Assembly: GCA_025149285.1 (NCBI GenBank)
Contig: CP102274.1
Span: 5,978,001 to 6,042,000, forward strand
Direction: 5' to 3'
DNA from: Hungatella hathewayi
Lineage (GTDB): Bacteria > Bacillota > Clostridia > Lachnospirales > Lachnospiraceae
DNA: 64,000 nt
The translations under genes and the position numbers were made by a program. The notes under the pieces were generated by a model that saw nothing but the letters and a program-made list of their open reading frames with translations, had not been told where the DNA came from and made no database searches. This document shows positions 18,449 through 26,790 of this stretch, piece by piece; position 1 is the stretch's first letter; every line of letters begins with the position of its first letter.

Positions 18449-19303
18449 ATGAGTAAGAAAAAAATCGTCATAACCGGTACGGCAGGACTACTTGGTCCCC
18501 ATGTTGCAAGACATTTTGCAGAGCACGGTTATCATGTCGTGGGGATCGACAGGGCTGTCCCAAAAGAATCGGCTGCACAGGAGAATCTGATTGTCGATCT
18601 GACAAATGCAGGTGAGGTGTATTCGGCTCTGTCCGGCGCCATGGGTGTCGTTCACCTCGCGGCAATCCCAAGACCCGGCATCTATACGAGTGAAGTTACC
18701 TTTGGGAATAATATTCTGGCCTCTTATCATATTCTGGAGGCAGCGGACAATTTAGGGATTAAAAAGGCCGTCATCGCATCAAGTGAAAGTGCGTACGGGT
18801 TCTGTTTCTCAAAAAATAATCTCCGCCCTCAGTATTTTCCCGTTGATGAAGAACATCCGGCGCTTGCTGAGGACTCCTATGGTATCGGAAAGATCGCGGC
18901 CGAAAAAGTGGCCGAAGGGATCCACAGACGAAACCATATGCAGATTATCACATTCCGTCTGGGCAACATCATCACCGAACCGATGTATGAAAACTTCAAA
19001 GACTGGATTCATGATCCCCATAAGAGAGTTCTGAATGTCTGGAATTATATAGATGCAAGAGATATCGCCTCCGCATGCCGCCTGGCTGTAGAAAGAGACG
19101 GTTTAGGCTGCGATATCATGAATCTGGCGGCGGATGACAACTGTATGGACATAAAGAGCCGTGATTTGATTCAGGAGGTATTCCCGGATATTACAGACAT
19201 CAGAGGCGATCTGGCTAGTTACGAAACACTCTATTCCAACGCCAAAGCAAAAGCGCTTCTTGGCTGGCAGCCGGTACACCACTGGAGAGATTATGTGTCA
19301 TAA
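18449..19303 (+). CDS. NAD-dependent epimerase/dehydratase family protein
   Basis: A 284-residue extended SDR. The cofactor motif ITGTAGLLGPHVARHF is at residues 7-22, an acidic residue after the second strand (VGIDRA) points to NAD, and the catalytic YGIGK is preceded by SSESAYG. The start codon directly follows the stop of the isomerase gene, so translation is probably coupled. It is shorter than typical UDP-glucose 4-epimerases and resembles uronate or aldose dehydrogenases of the same superfamily. It is the last gene of the plus-strand operon. Confidence 0.87.
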   Translation: MSKKKIVITGTAGLLGPHVARHFAEHGYHVVGIDRAVPKESAAQENLIVDLTNAGEVYSALSGAMGVVHLAAIPRPGIYTSEVTFGNNILASYHILEAADNLGIKKAVIASSESAYGFCFSKNNLRPQYFPVDEEHPALAEDSYGIGKIAAEKVAEGIHRRNHMQIITFRLGNIITEPMYENFKDWIHDPHKRVLNVWNYIDARDIASACRLAVERDGLGCDIMNLAADDNCMDIKSRDLIQEVFPDITDIRGDLASYETLYSNAKAKALLGWQPVHHWRDYVS

Positions 19304-19325
19304 TATTGCGAACTGCAGATAAAAG

Positions 19326-19358
19326 AATCAGGCCCCCCTTTGCCGGGCGGGCCTGATT
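19326..19358 (-). terminator. Intrinsic terminator between convergent operons
   Basis: AATCAGGCCC (19326-19335) pairs perfectly with GGGCCTGATT (19349-19358). Read on the minus strand the hairpin is followed by CTTTTAT, so it chiefly ends the glycosyltransferase gene at 19395, but it lies between two converging operons and may stop both. Confidence 0.75.
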
Positions 19359-19394
19359 CAGCGTCTCCTCCATTTCGAGGAACTCCCTTAACTT

Positions 19395-22300
19395 CTATCG
19401 TTTCACGGTTTCCTTCGTAAAGTCTTCCTCAACCACACTCCACGCTGCATCCACGCTGTAATATCGGCGGATGTAATTCTGTGTTTTCCGGCTCAGCTCC
19501 CGGAGTGCCTCCGGATTCTGGTAGAGCCGAACCGTCTCTTCGGCAAACTCTTCCGGAGCGTCCTTAATGCACATCACCGATTCGGCTTCCGCGATCCCTT
19601 CCGCACCGATGGAGGTTGTCACGACAGGCGCACCGTTATACAGCGCCTCGATGACCTTGCCTTTGACTCCGGCGCCGTAGCGCAGGGGAACTACCACGAT
19701 CCGGCAGGTACGATACAACTCGGAGAGTTCTTCTTCAGAGACGAAGCCCTTCACGATGATACCGTTTCCCGGCTGCTCCAGGGCCTGAATCTCCTCAGTC
19801 ACCTTCGATCCGACGATATAGAAGGGAACCTCCAGTTTTTCACGGATTTTAGGAAATATCTCTCTCGCAAACCAGAGAACCGCATCCGCATTCGGCGGAT
19901 GGGCGAAGCCGCCTACGAACAGCAGACCTTCCCTCTTTTCAAAATCGTCCGGAACTGACTCTAAGAATTTCTCGAATACATAGGCCACAATTGCCTTTAC
20001 CCGGATTGTGGGATCGATCATATGGATCGCGCCTCGCTCCACATAGGACGGATAATACGATACCGCCGCCTTCCGCATAATGCGGAATTCGATGGCTTTC
20101 CAGTATTCCGACGCATCCCGCTTCTTTTCGTCCCCGGTCAGCTGGTATTCACGGCCCTCTCTCAGGAAATGGAGATCATGGCCATAGTAAATCATCTTGA
20201 TATTAGTGTGTTCCTCTATAAAGTCCACGTATTTTTCCGCAATGTGAGGCCTGTTTAAATAGGCGGCTGTGATGTCATCGCCATGCACCTTCAGCCAGTC
20301 CCAGATTTTCACCTGATAGTCGCGGCCATACAGGATCTCGATTCCCATCTGCATCAGCGTCGTGGAATACGGCTCTTCATGAAGGAAATTATCCCCCAGG
20401 AACTTGACCACATACCCCTTTTCCAGGAACATCTTCAAGTACTGGAAGGTTGTTTTGGACCCGGCATCCCTGTCATACGTTGGGACATAGTGATCGATCA
20501 CAAGAATAATATCCTTGCCCTGGCTCCGCTCACGCGCCCGAAATGGGTCGGGATTGCCATTATTCACACACTGCTTTTTGAACTCTTCCGCCCATTTTTC
20601 CTTCAGTTTCTCCGAATTCTCCACCTGATACCGCTTCAGGCCGCTTCCATTCACATCGGTTCCATTGGAAATACCCTCGAAATGGATTACCTTAGAGAGC
20701 GGCTGGTATACCACCCGGTAGCCGGCCTTTCTCACCTCGAAGGCCAGATCCGAGTCTTCGCAGTATGCCGGGGCAAACCGCTCATCGAAACCGCCGATTT
20801 GCTTCCAGAGCGCATTCGACAGCAGGATCGCGGCGCCCGAGATATAGTCCACATCCTTCACATAGTTATATTCCGGTTTATCCGGATCGTCCAGCCGGCC
20901 ATAGTTCCAGCCGGAGCCGTCGCTCCAGATGATACCGCCCGCTTCCTGAAGCCTGCCGTCAGGATAGACCAGTTTGGAGCCCACCATGCCGATGGACGGA
21001 TCACGCTCAATCAAATCCACCAGACTCTTAAGCCAGCCCGGTGTCACCTGCGTATCGTTATTTAAGAACATCACGTATTTGCCCCGGGCCGCCTTAGCCG
21101 CCTGGTTGCAGTTGCGTAAAAATCCCTGATTCGTCTCATTTCTGCAGATCGTCACGTGTTCCACGAATTTTGCCAGTTCCATGGTGGCATCGGTAGAAAC
21201 GTCGTCCGCTATAATTACTTCATACGCAACATCCGTGGTATGTTCCAAAATGGAAGCCAGACAGACGTACGTGTAGTCGATCTGGTTGTATACCGGAATG
21301 ACGATGGAGACCATCGGCTCCTTCTCTTCCCGGAACTTAAGTTTTCCGTGGATCCGGTAGCCATCTCCAATCTTCATATCGCCTTCGATTAAGTTTCTGC
21401 CTTCCGGGGTCGTATATAAACGGAAGGAAGCAACCGGATGACAAAACGTATTCTTCACGTATCCCAGGATCTTCCGCTTTCTGGTTCCCTTCGGGAACTT
21501 CTGATTAAATTTCTCTCCCAGCTTTCTTTTGACCTTGAAAATAATCGCTTCGTGGCGGTTTAAAACTGCTATGGTCTGAGCCATGTTCTCGTTATCCTGG
21601 CGCAGATTGCCGATCATTACTTCCAGATTCGTCACGTGATTGTCCGTCAGGCGTTTCAGCTCAATCTGCTTGCGAATCGATAAATCTTTTTCTTCGATCT
21701 CCAGCTGAAGCTGCTTCACCCACTGGCGCTGTTTTTCAACCGCCCGTTTTACCTCATTCATATCCTCCGGAATGATATGGACGTCGTGCATATAATTCGT
21801 CAGATAAATTTTCTGGTTTTCTCCATGAACAAACTCCTGAAAATGGTGTTCCATCTCTCCGAAAACCGGAATCATCTCCGGACGGATGCCGAAATTCACC
21901 AAAAACTCAGGCAGCGTCGTCTCTCCCAAAAGGCTTCTGTACTGCTCGTAAAAATAGTACAGCATGCGGTAACGGATAAAGCGTACCGGAATCGGGAAGA
22001 AGAACACCCACTCGTAGTCGAGGCAGCACGGGCCGTACTCCGTCACCATGATATTCTCGAACAGGCAGTCCACGTTGGAAGCATCAAACGCCTCATCCGC
22101 CTCCAGTTCTCCGCTCTCATCCGCACACTGTCCAAACACGGCGATAAACTCATCCGTCCTCTTAAACGGTTTTAAATAACCTTCCCGAACCTCCAGAACC
22201 TGTTCCATGGCTTCTTTCAGTTCCGCCACCGGGATGCGCCCATCCATTATTTTGCGGCCCAGAATCTCAGCCATGGTTTCACCCTTCAGGAAGGCAAAAC

Positions 22301-22526
22301 GCGCGGTCTTTCCATCTCCGCTAAGCGCCATTTCAGCTACTCCCAGCGGACTCTGGCTGGTCAGACGGTCGTATTTCTCTTTCATTGAACGAATATGAGC
22401 GACTGCCGGTTCGTTTAAAGCCGTCTTCTCTACATACTGCTTCCCGTCCTCTTCCACAATACAGGTACGTATCTGAAACTCTTCCCGGCGGGTCCTGTTG
22501 TATTTAATATACTTAGTCTTCTTCAT
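19395..22526 (-). CDS. Multidomain glycosyltransferase: kinase-like N-terminus, coiled coil, GT2 and GT4
   Basis: A 1043-residue protein. Residues 1-250 resemble a protein-kinase or aminoglycoside-phosphotransferase fold: a Lys in YVEK (34), a D..N pair in DCLFEN (153-158) and an acidic DYEW (170-173) are spaced like VAIK, catalytic loop and metal loop. A charged, probably coiled-coil segment follows (about 265-330). A GT2 domain starts near 405 (SIVIPVYNQ), with ADD and FLNND donor-site acids and a YCEDSD acceptor-side motif. A GT4 domain ends the protein (LFVGGFAHPPNADA, then VVPLRYGAGVKGKVIEA). It is encoded with an O-antigen-type exporter and overlaps the methyltransferase gene by 14 bp. 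It probably adds two or more sugars to the exported chain. Confidence 0.88.
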   Translation of the reverse strand: MKKTKYIKYNRTRREEFQIRTCIVEEDGKQYVEKTALNEPAVAHIRSMKEKYDRLTSQSPLGVAEMALSGDGKTARFAFLKGETMAEILGRKIMDGRIPVAELKEAMEQVLEVREGYLKPFKRTDEFIAVFGQCADESGELEADEAFDASNVDCLFENIMVTEYGPCCLDYEWVFFFPIPVRFIRYRMLYYFYEQYRSLLGETTLPEFLVNFGIRPEMIPVFGEMEHHFQEFVHGENQKIYLTNYMHDVHIIPEDMNEVKRAVEKQRQWVKQLQLEIEEKDLSIRKQIELKRLTDNHVTNLEVMIGNLRQDNENMAQTIAVLNRHEAIIFKVKRKLGEKFNQKFPKGTRKRKILGYVKNTFCHPVASFRLYTTPEGRNLIEGDMKIGDGYRIHGKLKFREEKEPMVSIVIPVYNQIDYTYVCLASILEHTTDVAYEVIIADDVSTDATMELAKFVEHVTICRNETNQGFLRNCNQAAKAARGKYVMFLNNDTQVTPGWLKSLVDLIERDPSIGMVGSKLVYPDGRLQEAGGIIWSDGSGWNYGRLDDPDKPEYNYVKDVDYISGAAILLSNALWKQIGGFDERFAPAYCEDSDLAFEVRKAGYRVVYQPLSKVIHFEGISNGTDVNGSGLKRYQVENSEKLKEKWAEEFKKQCVNNGNPDPFRARERSQGKDIILVIDHYVPTYDRDAGSKTTFQYLKMFLEKGYVVKFLGDNFLHEEPYSTTLMQMGIEILYGRDYQVKIWDWLKVHGDDITAAYLNRPHIAEKYVDFIEEHTNIKMIYYGHDLHFLREGREYQLTGDEKKRDASEYWKAIEFRIMRKAAVSYYPSYVERGAIHMIDPTIRVKAIVAYVFEKFLESVPDDFEKREGLLFVGGFAHPPNADAVLWFAREIFPKIREKLEVPFYIVGSKVTEEIQALEQPGNGIIVKGFVSEEELSELYRTCRIVVVPLRYGAGVKGKVIEALYNGAPVVTTSIGAEGIAEAESVMCIKDAPEEFAEETVRLYQNPEALRELSRKTQNYIRRYYSVDAAWSVVEEDFTKETVKR

Positions 22527-23295
22527 AGCTGCTCCATATGGCTAAAAATGAATTTGCGAACGTTTCAAACACTCCGGCTTCACAGATTTCATCGTAAAAT
22601 TTCCCCGGATCAAACCGGATATACTCCGGATAATCGTAAGCGAGGACCGCGTGAGCCAGTTCCCCTTTTACCGGCAGATGCTCATCCGAATAAATGGTTA
22701 CCGGCAGACGGTAATCCGGCATGGGATAGTAATATGTGAGTGTTCCGTTTTTTCCATCAGATGAACCACACAGAAGCTCTGTCAGCTCATTCTTAAGCAG
22801 ACATGCCTCGTCCGGTTTTACACCCGACTTATATTTAAGCCCCAGACGGTTGTCCACGGCTACGATCAGGGTTCCTCCCGGCTTCAGCAGCGATTTTGCC
22901 CTGTTAATCTGCGCTTCATACGGCATTTTTAAGGAACCTGCCATCACCACGTAATCAAAAAGACCGCCTTCATACGTGTCTAAGCTGCCCTTCACATAAC
23001 AGATATTTCCACAGGCTTCATGGCGCAGGCGGTTTACCTCCAGGTCCTCGGAATCTTCGTCCAGAACGGTCACTTCCTTCACCCGCCTGCTGTAAAGGCC
23101 AGTCAGCGCGCCACAGCCGGAGCCGACCTCCAAAAGAGAGGCCCCCTCCTTGAACTCAAACCACTCCAGCACATTTTCCCGGGTAACCGACAGCGCAAGG
23201 AAATACTTGAGTTCCGGCTCTTCCTTCATTGCCAGCTTCGTATCGCCGTGATACTTTATCAGAAGATCTTTCACTTCGGAACTGATGTTCCCCAT
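22513..23295 (-). CDS. Class I SAM-dependent methyltransferase
   Basis: A 260-residue methyltransferase. Motif I is LLEVGSGCGALTGLY (about residues 54-68), followed by the acidic TVLDEDSEDLEVNR that binds the ribose. DYVVMAGSL and LLKPGGTLIVAV give motifs II and III. The gene lies between wzt and the large glycosyltransferase and overlaps the latter by 14 bp, so it belongs to the exporter operon. In ABC-exported glycans a terminal methyl group often ends chain growth and is recognised by the Wzt C-terminal domain; that role is inferred here. Confidence 0.85.
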   Translation of the reverse strand: MGNISSEVKDLLIKYHGDTKLAMKEEPELKYFLALSVTRENVLEWFEFKEGASLLEVGSGCGALTGLYSRRVKEVTVLDEDSEDLEVNRLRHEACGNICYVKGSLDTYEGGLFDYVVMAGSLKMPYEAQINRAKSLLKPGGTLIVAVDNRLGLKYKSGVKPDEACLLKNELTELLCGSSDGKNGTLTYYYPMPDYRLPVTIYSDEHLPVKGELAHAVLAYDYPEYIRFDPGKFYDEICEAGVFETFANSFLAIWSSYEED

Positions 23296-23296
23296 A

Positions 23297-24655
23297 TCAT
23301 TTTCCTCCTCGTTTCAGGGCCACCTTCACCTCGGACTCCATGTCATAGACGCCCACCGTATTCTTATTGGAAATCACCGTAATATTGGCAATATCATACA
23401 AACGGTGATATACCACATGTTCCCCGTTTTCAAATCCGGTACAGCTCATGGACAACAGATACTCGCCGCCCTGAAGCGTCATCTTCTGGCTGAATTCCAC
23501 CTCATACTCATCGCCATTCTTCACCGGCTTCACATCCGCCGATTCATACATGGTATTGGTTCCCGTCAAATCGGCTCCCCGTTTATCCTTGATCGTATAC
23601 GTAAAAATCGGTGTATCCAGACTGGTGTTGAAATGGATCCGCTCTTTAATGGTAAACATCTCGCCTTTTAAAAGCAGGTTCGTCAAGTTGCCCCGCTCAT
23701 CAAACAGACCGAAATCCACGATCTCCGCCCGACCGTCTCCATACTCCGTCTTCGCGGGATTGATCGTCAGCTTTTCCTTCATGAGACCGCCGTGTGATTC
23801 CGTTTTATGTCTCTGCCCGGCGGCCGCACTGTCTCCTGAGAAATCACTTAACTCATCAGAACGAAGTTCCACCAGCTCCTCCTCCAGCGCATCCATCTGA
23901 TTTGCCAGAATCTTCTTATATAAATCAACCATCTTCCCCGGCTCTCCCTGGGCGATGAAATTGCCTTTGTTAAGCACCACAACACGGTCGCAGTACTTAA
24001 TAATGGCTCCCATATCGTGAGTCACCATCAAAATGGTGGTTCCATTCTTCCGTATCTCCTCCATGCGCCGATAACACTTGGCCTGGAAGAAGACATCGCC
24101 TACCGACAGCGCCTCATCCACAATCAGGATCTCCGGTTCCACATTAATGGCAAGCGCAAAAGCCAGCCGCACAAACATACCGCTGGAATACGTTTTTACC
24201 GGCTGATAGACGAAGTCTCCGATATCAGCAAAATCCAGAATATCCTGAAGCTTCGCCTCCATCTCCTTTTTGGAAAATCCCATCATGGTGCCGTTCATAA
24301 AGATATTCTCAATACCAGTGTAATCCATGTTAAATCCGGCGCCCAGCTCCAGTAAGGCGGAAATCACTCCGTCCACCTCCACCTCGCCGGTCGTCGGGGT
24401 CAGCACCCCGGTAATGATCTTTAAGATCGTAGATTTACCGGAACCGTTGGTTCCGATAATTCCCACTGTCTCGCCTTTATTTACATCAAAGGAAATCCCG
24501 TTTAACGCATAGAAATCCCTGTGATAATTTTTATGGGTAATGCTCATCGCCTCTTTTAACCGGTCGATGGGCTTGTCGTATAGCCGGTAAATCTTTGTTA
24601 CATCCTTTACCGAAATCGCACTATTCTTTGATTCCACCGCTCTTTTATCCTCCAT
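23297..24655 (-). CDS. wzt: Polysaccharide ABC exporter ATPase with Wzt C-terminal domain
   Basis: A 452-residue ATPase. Walker A is GTNGSGKST (residues 68-76), the signature is YSSGMFVRLAFA and Walker B is ILIVDEALSVGD. Residues from about 300 form a beta-rich domain of the Wzt type, which reads a terminal modification on the glycan. A frame start at 24676 would overlap the permease; AGAGG lies 6 bases before the ATG at 24655, so I use that. It pairs with the permease at 24666. TagH is the teichoic-acid homologue, but the extra C-terminal domain favours an O-antigen-like substrate. Confidence 0.93.
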   Translation of the reverse strand: MEDKRAVESKNSAISVKDVTKIYRLYDKPIDRLKEAMSITHKNYHRDFYALNGISFDVNKGETVGIIGTNGSGKSTILKIITGVLTPTTGEVEVDGVISALLELGAGFNMDYTGIENIFMNGTMMGFSKKEMEAKLQDILDFADIGDFVYQPVKTYSSGMFVRLAFALAINVEPEILIVDEALSVGDVFFQAKCYRRMEEIRKNGTTILMVTHDMGAIIKYCDRVVVLNKGNFIAQGEPGKMVDLYKKILANQMDALEEELVELRSDELSDFSGDSAAAGQRHKTESHGGLMKEKLTINPAKTEYGDGRAEIVDFGLFDERGNLTNLLLKGEMFTIKERIHFNTSLDTPIFTYTIKDKRGADLTGTNTMYESADVKPVKNGDEYEVEFSQKMTLQGGEYLLSMSCTGFENGEHVVYHRLYDIANITVISNKNTVGVYDMESEVKVALKRGGK

Positions 24656-24665
24656 TTCGGGCCTC

Positions 24666-25475
24666 TTACAGTACATCGGAAAAATGCGGCCGCAGCTTTT
24701 TAAATACCTTCAGTCCGATCAGCATCAGCACAATCGTCACCGCCCAGAAGTAGACTCCCAGGGTCGGACGCATCCAGAATCCGTCCCCGGTCAGCATGCT
24801 GTCGCGGTAACCGGCCACGATGTAGTAGAACGGATTAAATTTCAGTACCTTGTCCAGCCACTCCGGCGCACCCGGAAGCATTTCCGGCGCCCACATGATG
24901 GGAACCATCCACATACCAAACTGAAGGATAATCCCTACGATCTGCGCCATATCCTTGAAGAACACATTGATGGCGCTGGTAAAATACGTTAGCGCCAGAG
25001 AGAGCATGGAACAGGCAAACGTATAGTAAATAATCTGTATCCAGCTGATTTTCACCGGAATCCGGTAAGCCAGAAAGACGACGATCATAATGATGGCAAA
25101 AATCCCATGGACCATCATACAGGACAGCATCTTGATCACCGGCAGAATCTCCACCCGGAAGACGACTTTCTTAACGAGATAGCTGTATTCCTGCAGACAG
25201 TTTGTCCCGGCGTTCATCACCTCGCTGAAGTAAAACCACGGCATGATACCGGGAAGCAGCCACAGAACGTATGGGTAGTCCACAGGAGGCACACTCTTGA
25301 ACCCCAGCTGGAACACGCAGAAATAAACCAGTACCGTCGCAAGCGGCTGTAAAAACATCCATACGATACCGAAATAGGAACCCACAAACCGCTTTTTAAA
25401 GTCCGCCTTTGCCAGGTCCAGAATCAATTTTCTCTTGTGTACAATCTCTTTACATAAGGAAACCAGATAATTCAT
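24666..25475 (-). CDS. wzm: Polysaccharide ABC exporter permease
   Basis: A 269-residue ABC-2-type permease with six helices. The N-terminal amphipathic segment and FVGSYFGIVWMFLQPLATVLVYF match the Wzm/TagG pattern, and FNPFYYIVAGYRDSML near the C-terminus is the conserved family signature. It is 17 bp downstream of rfbC and 10 bp upstream of the wzt start. Together they move a completed undecaprenyl-linked glycan across the membrane. Confidence 0.93.
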   Translation of the reverse strand: MNYLVSLCKEIVHKRKLILDLAKADFKKRFVGSYFGIVWMFLQPLATVLVYFCVFQLGFKSVPPVDYPYVLWLLPGIMPWFYFSEVMNAGTNCLQEYSYLVKKVVFRVEILPVIKMLSCMMVHGIFAIIMIVVFLAYRIPVKISWIQIIYYTFACSMLSLALTYFTSAINVFFKDMAQIVGIILQFGMWMVPIMWAPEMLPGAPEWLDKVLKFNPFYYIVAGYRDSMLTGDGFWMRPTLGVYFWAVTIVLMLIGLKVFKKLRPHFSDVL

Positions 25476-25492
25476 GGTCCGCTCCTCTCCGG

Positions 25493-26047
25493 TTAAAATT
25501 TAAATGTATCCCGAATTCCGCTCCACTTCTGGTCCTTATCGGAAATAATCAGTTCCATACCTTCCTCAATCGGCCAGTCGATGCCGATCTCCGGATCGCT
25601 CCAAAGAATTCCGCCCTCGTCGCCCGGATGGTAGAAATCCGTACATTTGTAAGCAAACTCCGCCTCGTCAGACAGCACCAGAAAGCCGTGGGCAAATCCC
25701 TCCGGAATATAAAACTGCTTTTTATTTTCCGCAGACAGCAGGACGCCAAACCACTTGCCGTACGTCTCGGAATCAGAACGAAGATCTACGGCCACATCAA
25801 AGACGCTGCCCCGCACCACGCGCACCAGCTTCCCCTGCGGAAACTGCTTCTGGAAATGAAGGCCCCGAAGCACTCCCTTCACAGACATGGACTGGTTGTC
25901 CTGCACAAACACCATATTCAGTCCCGCTTCCTTAAAATCATTCTGGTTATAGGTCTCCATAAAATATCCTCTGGAATCCGGAAATACGGTCGGTTCAATC
26001 ACATAGAGTCCTTTAATGTCACACGGCGTTACTTTTATCTTTCCCAT
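25493..26047 (-). CDS. rfbC: dTDP-4-dehydrorhamnose 3,5-epimerase
   Basis: A 184-residue cupin-fold epimerase, the third enzyme of dTDP-L-rhamnose synthesis. The catalytic His lies in GVLRGLHFQ (His64), the active-site Tyr in FYIPEGFAHGF, and VFDVAVDLR is the conserved core. Length matches RmlC. The partners rfbA, rfbB and rfbD are not in this window, so they must lie elsewhere. It is the first gene of the exporter operon, which suggests that the exported glycan contains rhamnose. Confidence 0.95.
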   Translation of the reverse strand: MGKIKVTPCDIKGLYVIEPTVFPDSRGYFMETYNQNDFKEAGLNMVFVQDNQSMSVKGVLRGLHFQKQFPQGKLVRVVRGSVFDVAVDLRSDSETYGKWFGVLLSAENKKQFYIPEGFAHGFLVLSDEAEFAYKCTDFYHPGDEGGILWSDPEIGIDWPIEEGMELIISDKDQKWSGIRDTFKF

Positions 26048-26093
26048 ATTTTTATGCTCCTTACCTACAATTTGTCATTTCTTGTCTTGTAGC

Positions 26094-26101
26094 ATTCTAT
26101 C
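26094..26101 (-). promoter_or_regulatory. Candidate promoter of the rfbC-exporter operon
   Basis: On the minus strand TGATAGAAT, an extended -10 element, lies about 46 bp before the rfbC start. No clear -35 box accompanies it. It is the best candidate for starting the rfbC-wzm-wzt transcript. Confidence 0.35.
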
Positions 26102-26165
26102 ACAACTCCGCTTAAATTTCCACTGGATGGCGGATTTTACCTGAGAATTCGTGTATCTCTTAATC

Positions 26166-26194
26166 TTGACAGATGAAATTTACTCTGCTACAAT
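26166..26194 (+). promoter_or_regulatory. Consensus promoter of antisense RNA 1
   Basis: TTGACA (26166-26171) and TACAAT (26189-26194) are separated by exactly 17 bp. Nothing coding follows on this strand; a short RNA ending at a terminator at 26294 does. Confidence 0.8.
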
Positions 26195-26200
26195 GTAAAT

Positions 26201-26294
26201 ACAAAAAGGTGCTGCCATTGCAAACGGTTCACCTTGGTTTATAGTTACTTTAACAAAAAGCAACCACAACTTTGGAGAGACGCGGTTGCTTTTT
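26201..26294 (+). ncRNA. Putative antitoxin RNA 1 (about 94 nt), type I module
   Basis: Transcription from the promoter at 26166-26194 would start near 26201. The RNA has a 5' hairpin (AAGGTG at 26206-26211 with CACCTT at 26230-26235) and ends at an intrinsic terminator (stem 26255-26265 with 26284-26294, then a T-run). It converges on the small peptide gene at 26299-26394, so the 3' end of that peptide's mRNA would be fully complementary to this RNA. This is the txpA/RatA-type layout. It is inferred from sequence only. Confidence 0.65.
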
Positions 26295-26298
26295 GATT

Positions 26299-26394
26299 TC
26301 AGTCTTTTTTGCTGGTATGTCTAATACTTATAACTGTCACTATAATACTAATGACCGTTACAACAATGCCTAACATCATTTCTCTTTTTACCAT
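26299..26394 (-). CDS. Small hydrophobic toxin-like peptide 1
   Basis: A 31-codon frame from an ATG at 26394, or 25-26 residues if an internal ATG pair at 26374-26379 is used; only a weak AAGAGA precedes the latter. The product is one membrane-spanning helix built from a repeated unit (VTVISI twice, in IVVTVISIIVTVISI), then a basic tail (RHTSKKD). Such short hydrophobic, positively tailed peptides are typical of type I toxins and of proteins labelled holin-like toxins. The C-terminal end abuts the terminator of a convergent RNA. A second copy lies at 26652. Confidence 0.65.
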   Translation of the reverse strand: MVKREMMLGIVVTVISIIVTVISIRHTSKKD

Positions 26395-26516
26395 TATTTA
26401 ATGTAAATTGTATTCTATACACTTATCATGATAAAGTAAGTCTTCAGTTCCAGGCAAACTACTTCCCTTATGTTTCCTACAATCTGCCCTAAAAGCCAAA
26501 TTTTCTTTCTAAATTC

Positions 26517-26545
26517 TTGACATCGTCAATCTACTCTGTTACAAT
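26517..26545 (+). promoter_or_regulatory. Consensus promoter of antisense RNA 2
   Basis: TTGACA (26517-26522) and TACAAT (26540-26545) with a 17 bp spacer, nearly the same sequence as the promoter at 26166. It drives the second putative antitoxin RNA. Confidence 0.8.
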
Positions 26546-26551
26546 GTAAAT

Positions 26552-26647
26552 ACAAAAAGGTGCTGCCATTGCAAACGGTTCACCTTTGTTAATAGTTACC
26601 TTCAAAAAAGCAACTACTACTTTGGCAAGCAGCGCGGTTGCTTTTTT
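26552..26647 (+). ncRNA. Putative antitoxin RNA 2 (about 96 nt), type I module
   Basis: The sequence from about 26552 is nearly the same as the RNA at 26201, including the 5' AAGGTG...CACCTT hairpin. It ends in a terminator (AAAAAAGCAAC at 26604-26614 with GTTGCTTTTTT at 26637-26647). It converges on the peptide gene at 26652-26762 and would pair with that gene's 3' untranslated region. The middle part differs from copy 1, which could give each RNA specificity for its own toxin. Confidence 0.65.
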
Positions 26648-26651
26648 GATG

Positions 26652-26762
26652 TCAATTTATCCTGTCTTTTTTGTCAGTATGCCTGATACTTATAACCGTC
26701 ACTATGATACTAATAACCGTTACAATGATACCGACAATTCCAACAACAATGCCTAACATCAT
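26652..26762 (-). CDS. Small hydrophobic toxin-like peptide 2
   Basis: A 36-residue peptide starting at paired ATG codons (26757-26762) after AGGAAG. It contains one long hydrophobic helix with the same VTVISI repeat as peptide 1, plus an inserted GIVGI segment, and a charged tail (RHTDKKDRIN). The mRNA leader is about 110 nt and carries a second, overlapping reading frame with a much stronger ribosome-binding site. The toxin role is inferred from size, hydrophobicity, duplication and the convergent RNA. Confidence 0.65.
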   Translation of the reverse strand: MMLGIVVGIVGIIVTVISIIVTVISIRHTDKKDRIN

Positions 26763-26790
26763 TTCTTCCTTTCGTTTTTATTTTCCACAT
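26710..26790 (-). CDS. Leader reading frame overlapping toxin-like peptide 2
   Basis: A 26-codon frame starting at 26790, 5 bases after a perfect GGAGGTGA (26796-26803). It runs one base out of phase with the peptide gene and overlaps its start by about 50 bases. The encoded peptide is basic and Cys-rich and has no obvious function. The strong site ahead of this frame, and the weak one ahead of the toxin, suggest translational coupling like mok with hok. Copy 1 lacks it. Confidence 0.4.
   Translation of the reverse strand: MWKIKTKGRNDVRHCCWNCRYHCNGY

Larger units (their letters stand above)
26166..26770. repeat. Tandem duplication of a toxin-antitoxin unit
   Basis: The block 26166-26394 recurs at 26517-26762. 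The promoter-to-5'-hairpin part is almost unchanged and the terminator stem is kept, while the loop regions and the peptide's middle differ. The two copies are about 350 bp apart and in the same orientation. The 120 bp between them (26395-26516) holds only the leader of copy 1. Confidence 0.8.

Noticed and set aside
20283..21065. A 260-codon plus-strand frame opposite the large glycosyltransferase
   Set aside because: His/Arg/Ile-rich composition and no start signal; the opposite strand has clear GT2 motifs.
26201..26650. Repeated units that could be read as a tiny CRISPR array
   Set aside because: Only two copies about 350 bp apart, each with promoter, terminator and an opposing gene; there are no regular spacers.
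26299..26762. Phage holin genes
   Set aside because: No phage genes are near, and the peptides are far shorter than holins; paired antisense RNAs fit type I toxins better.
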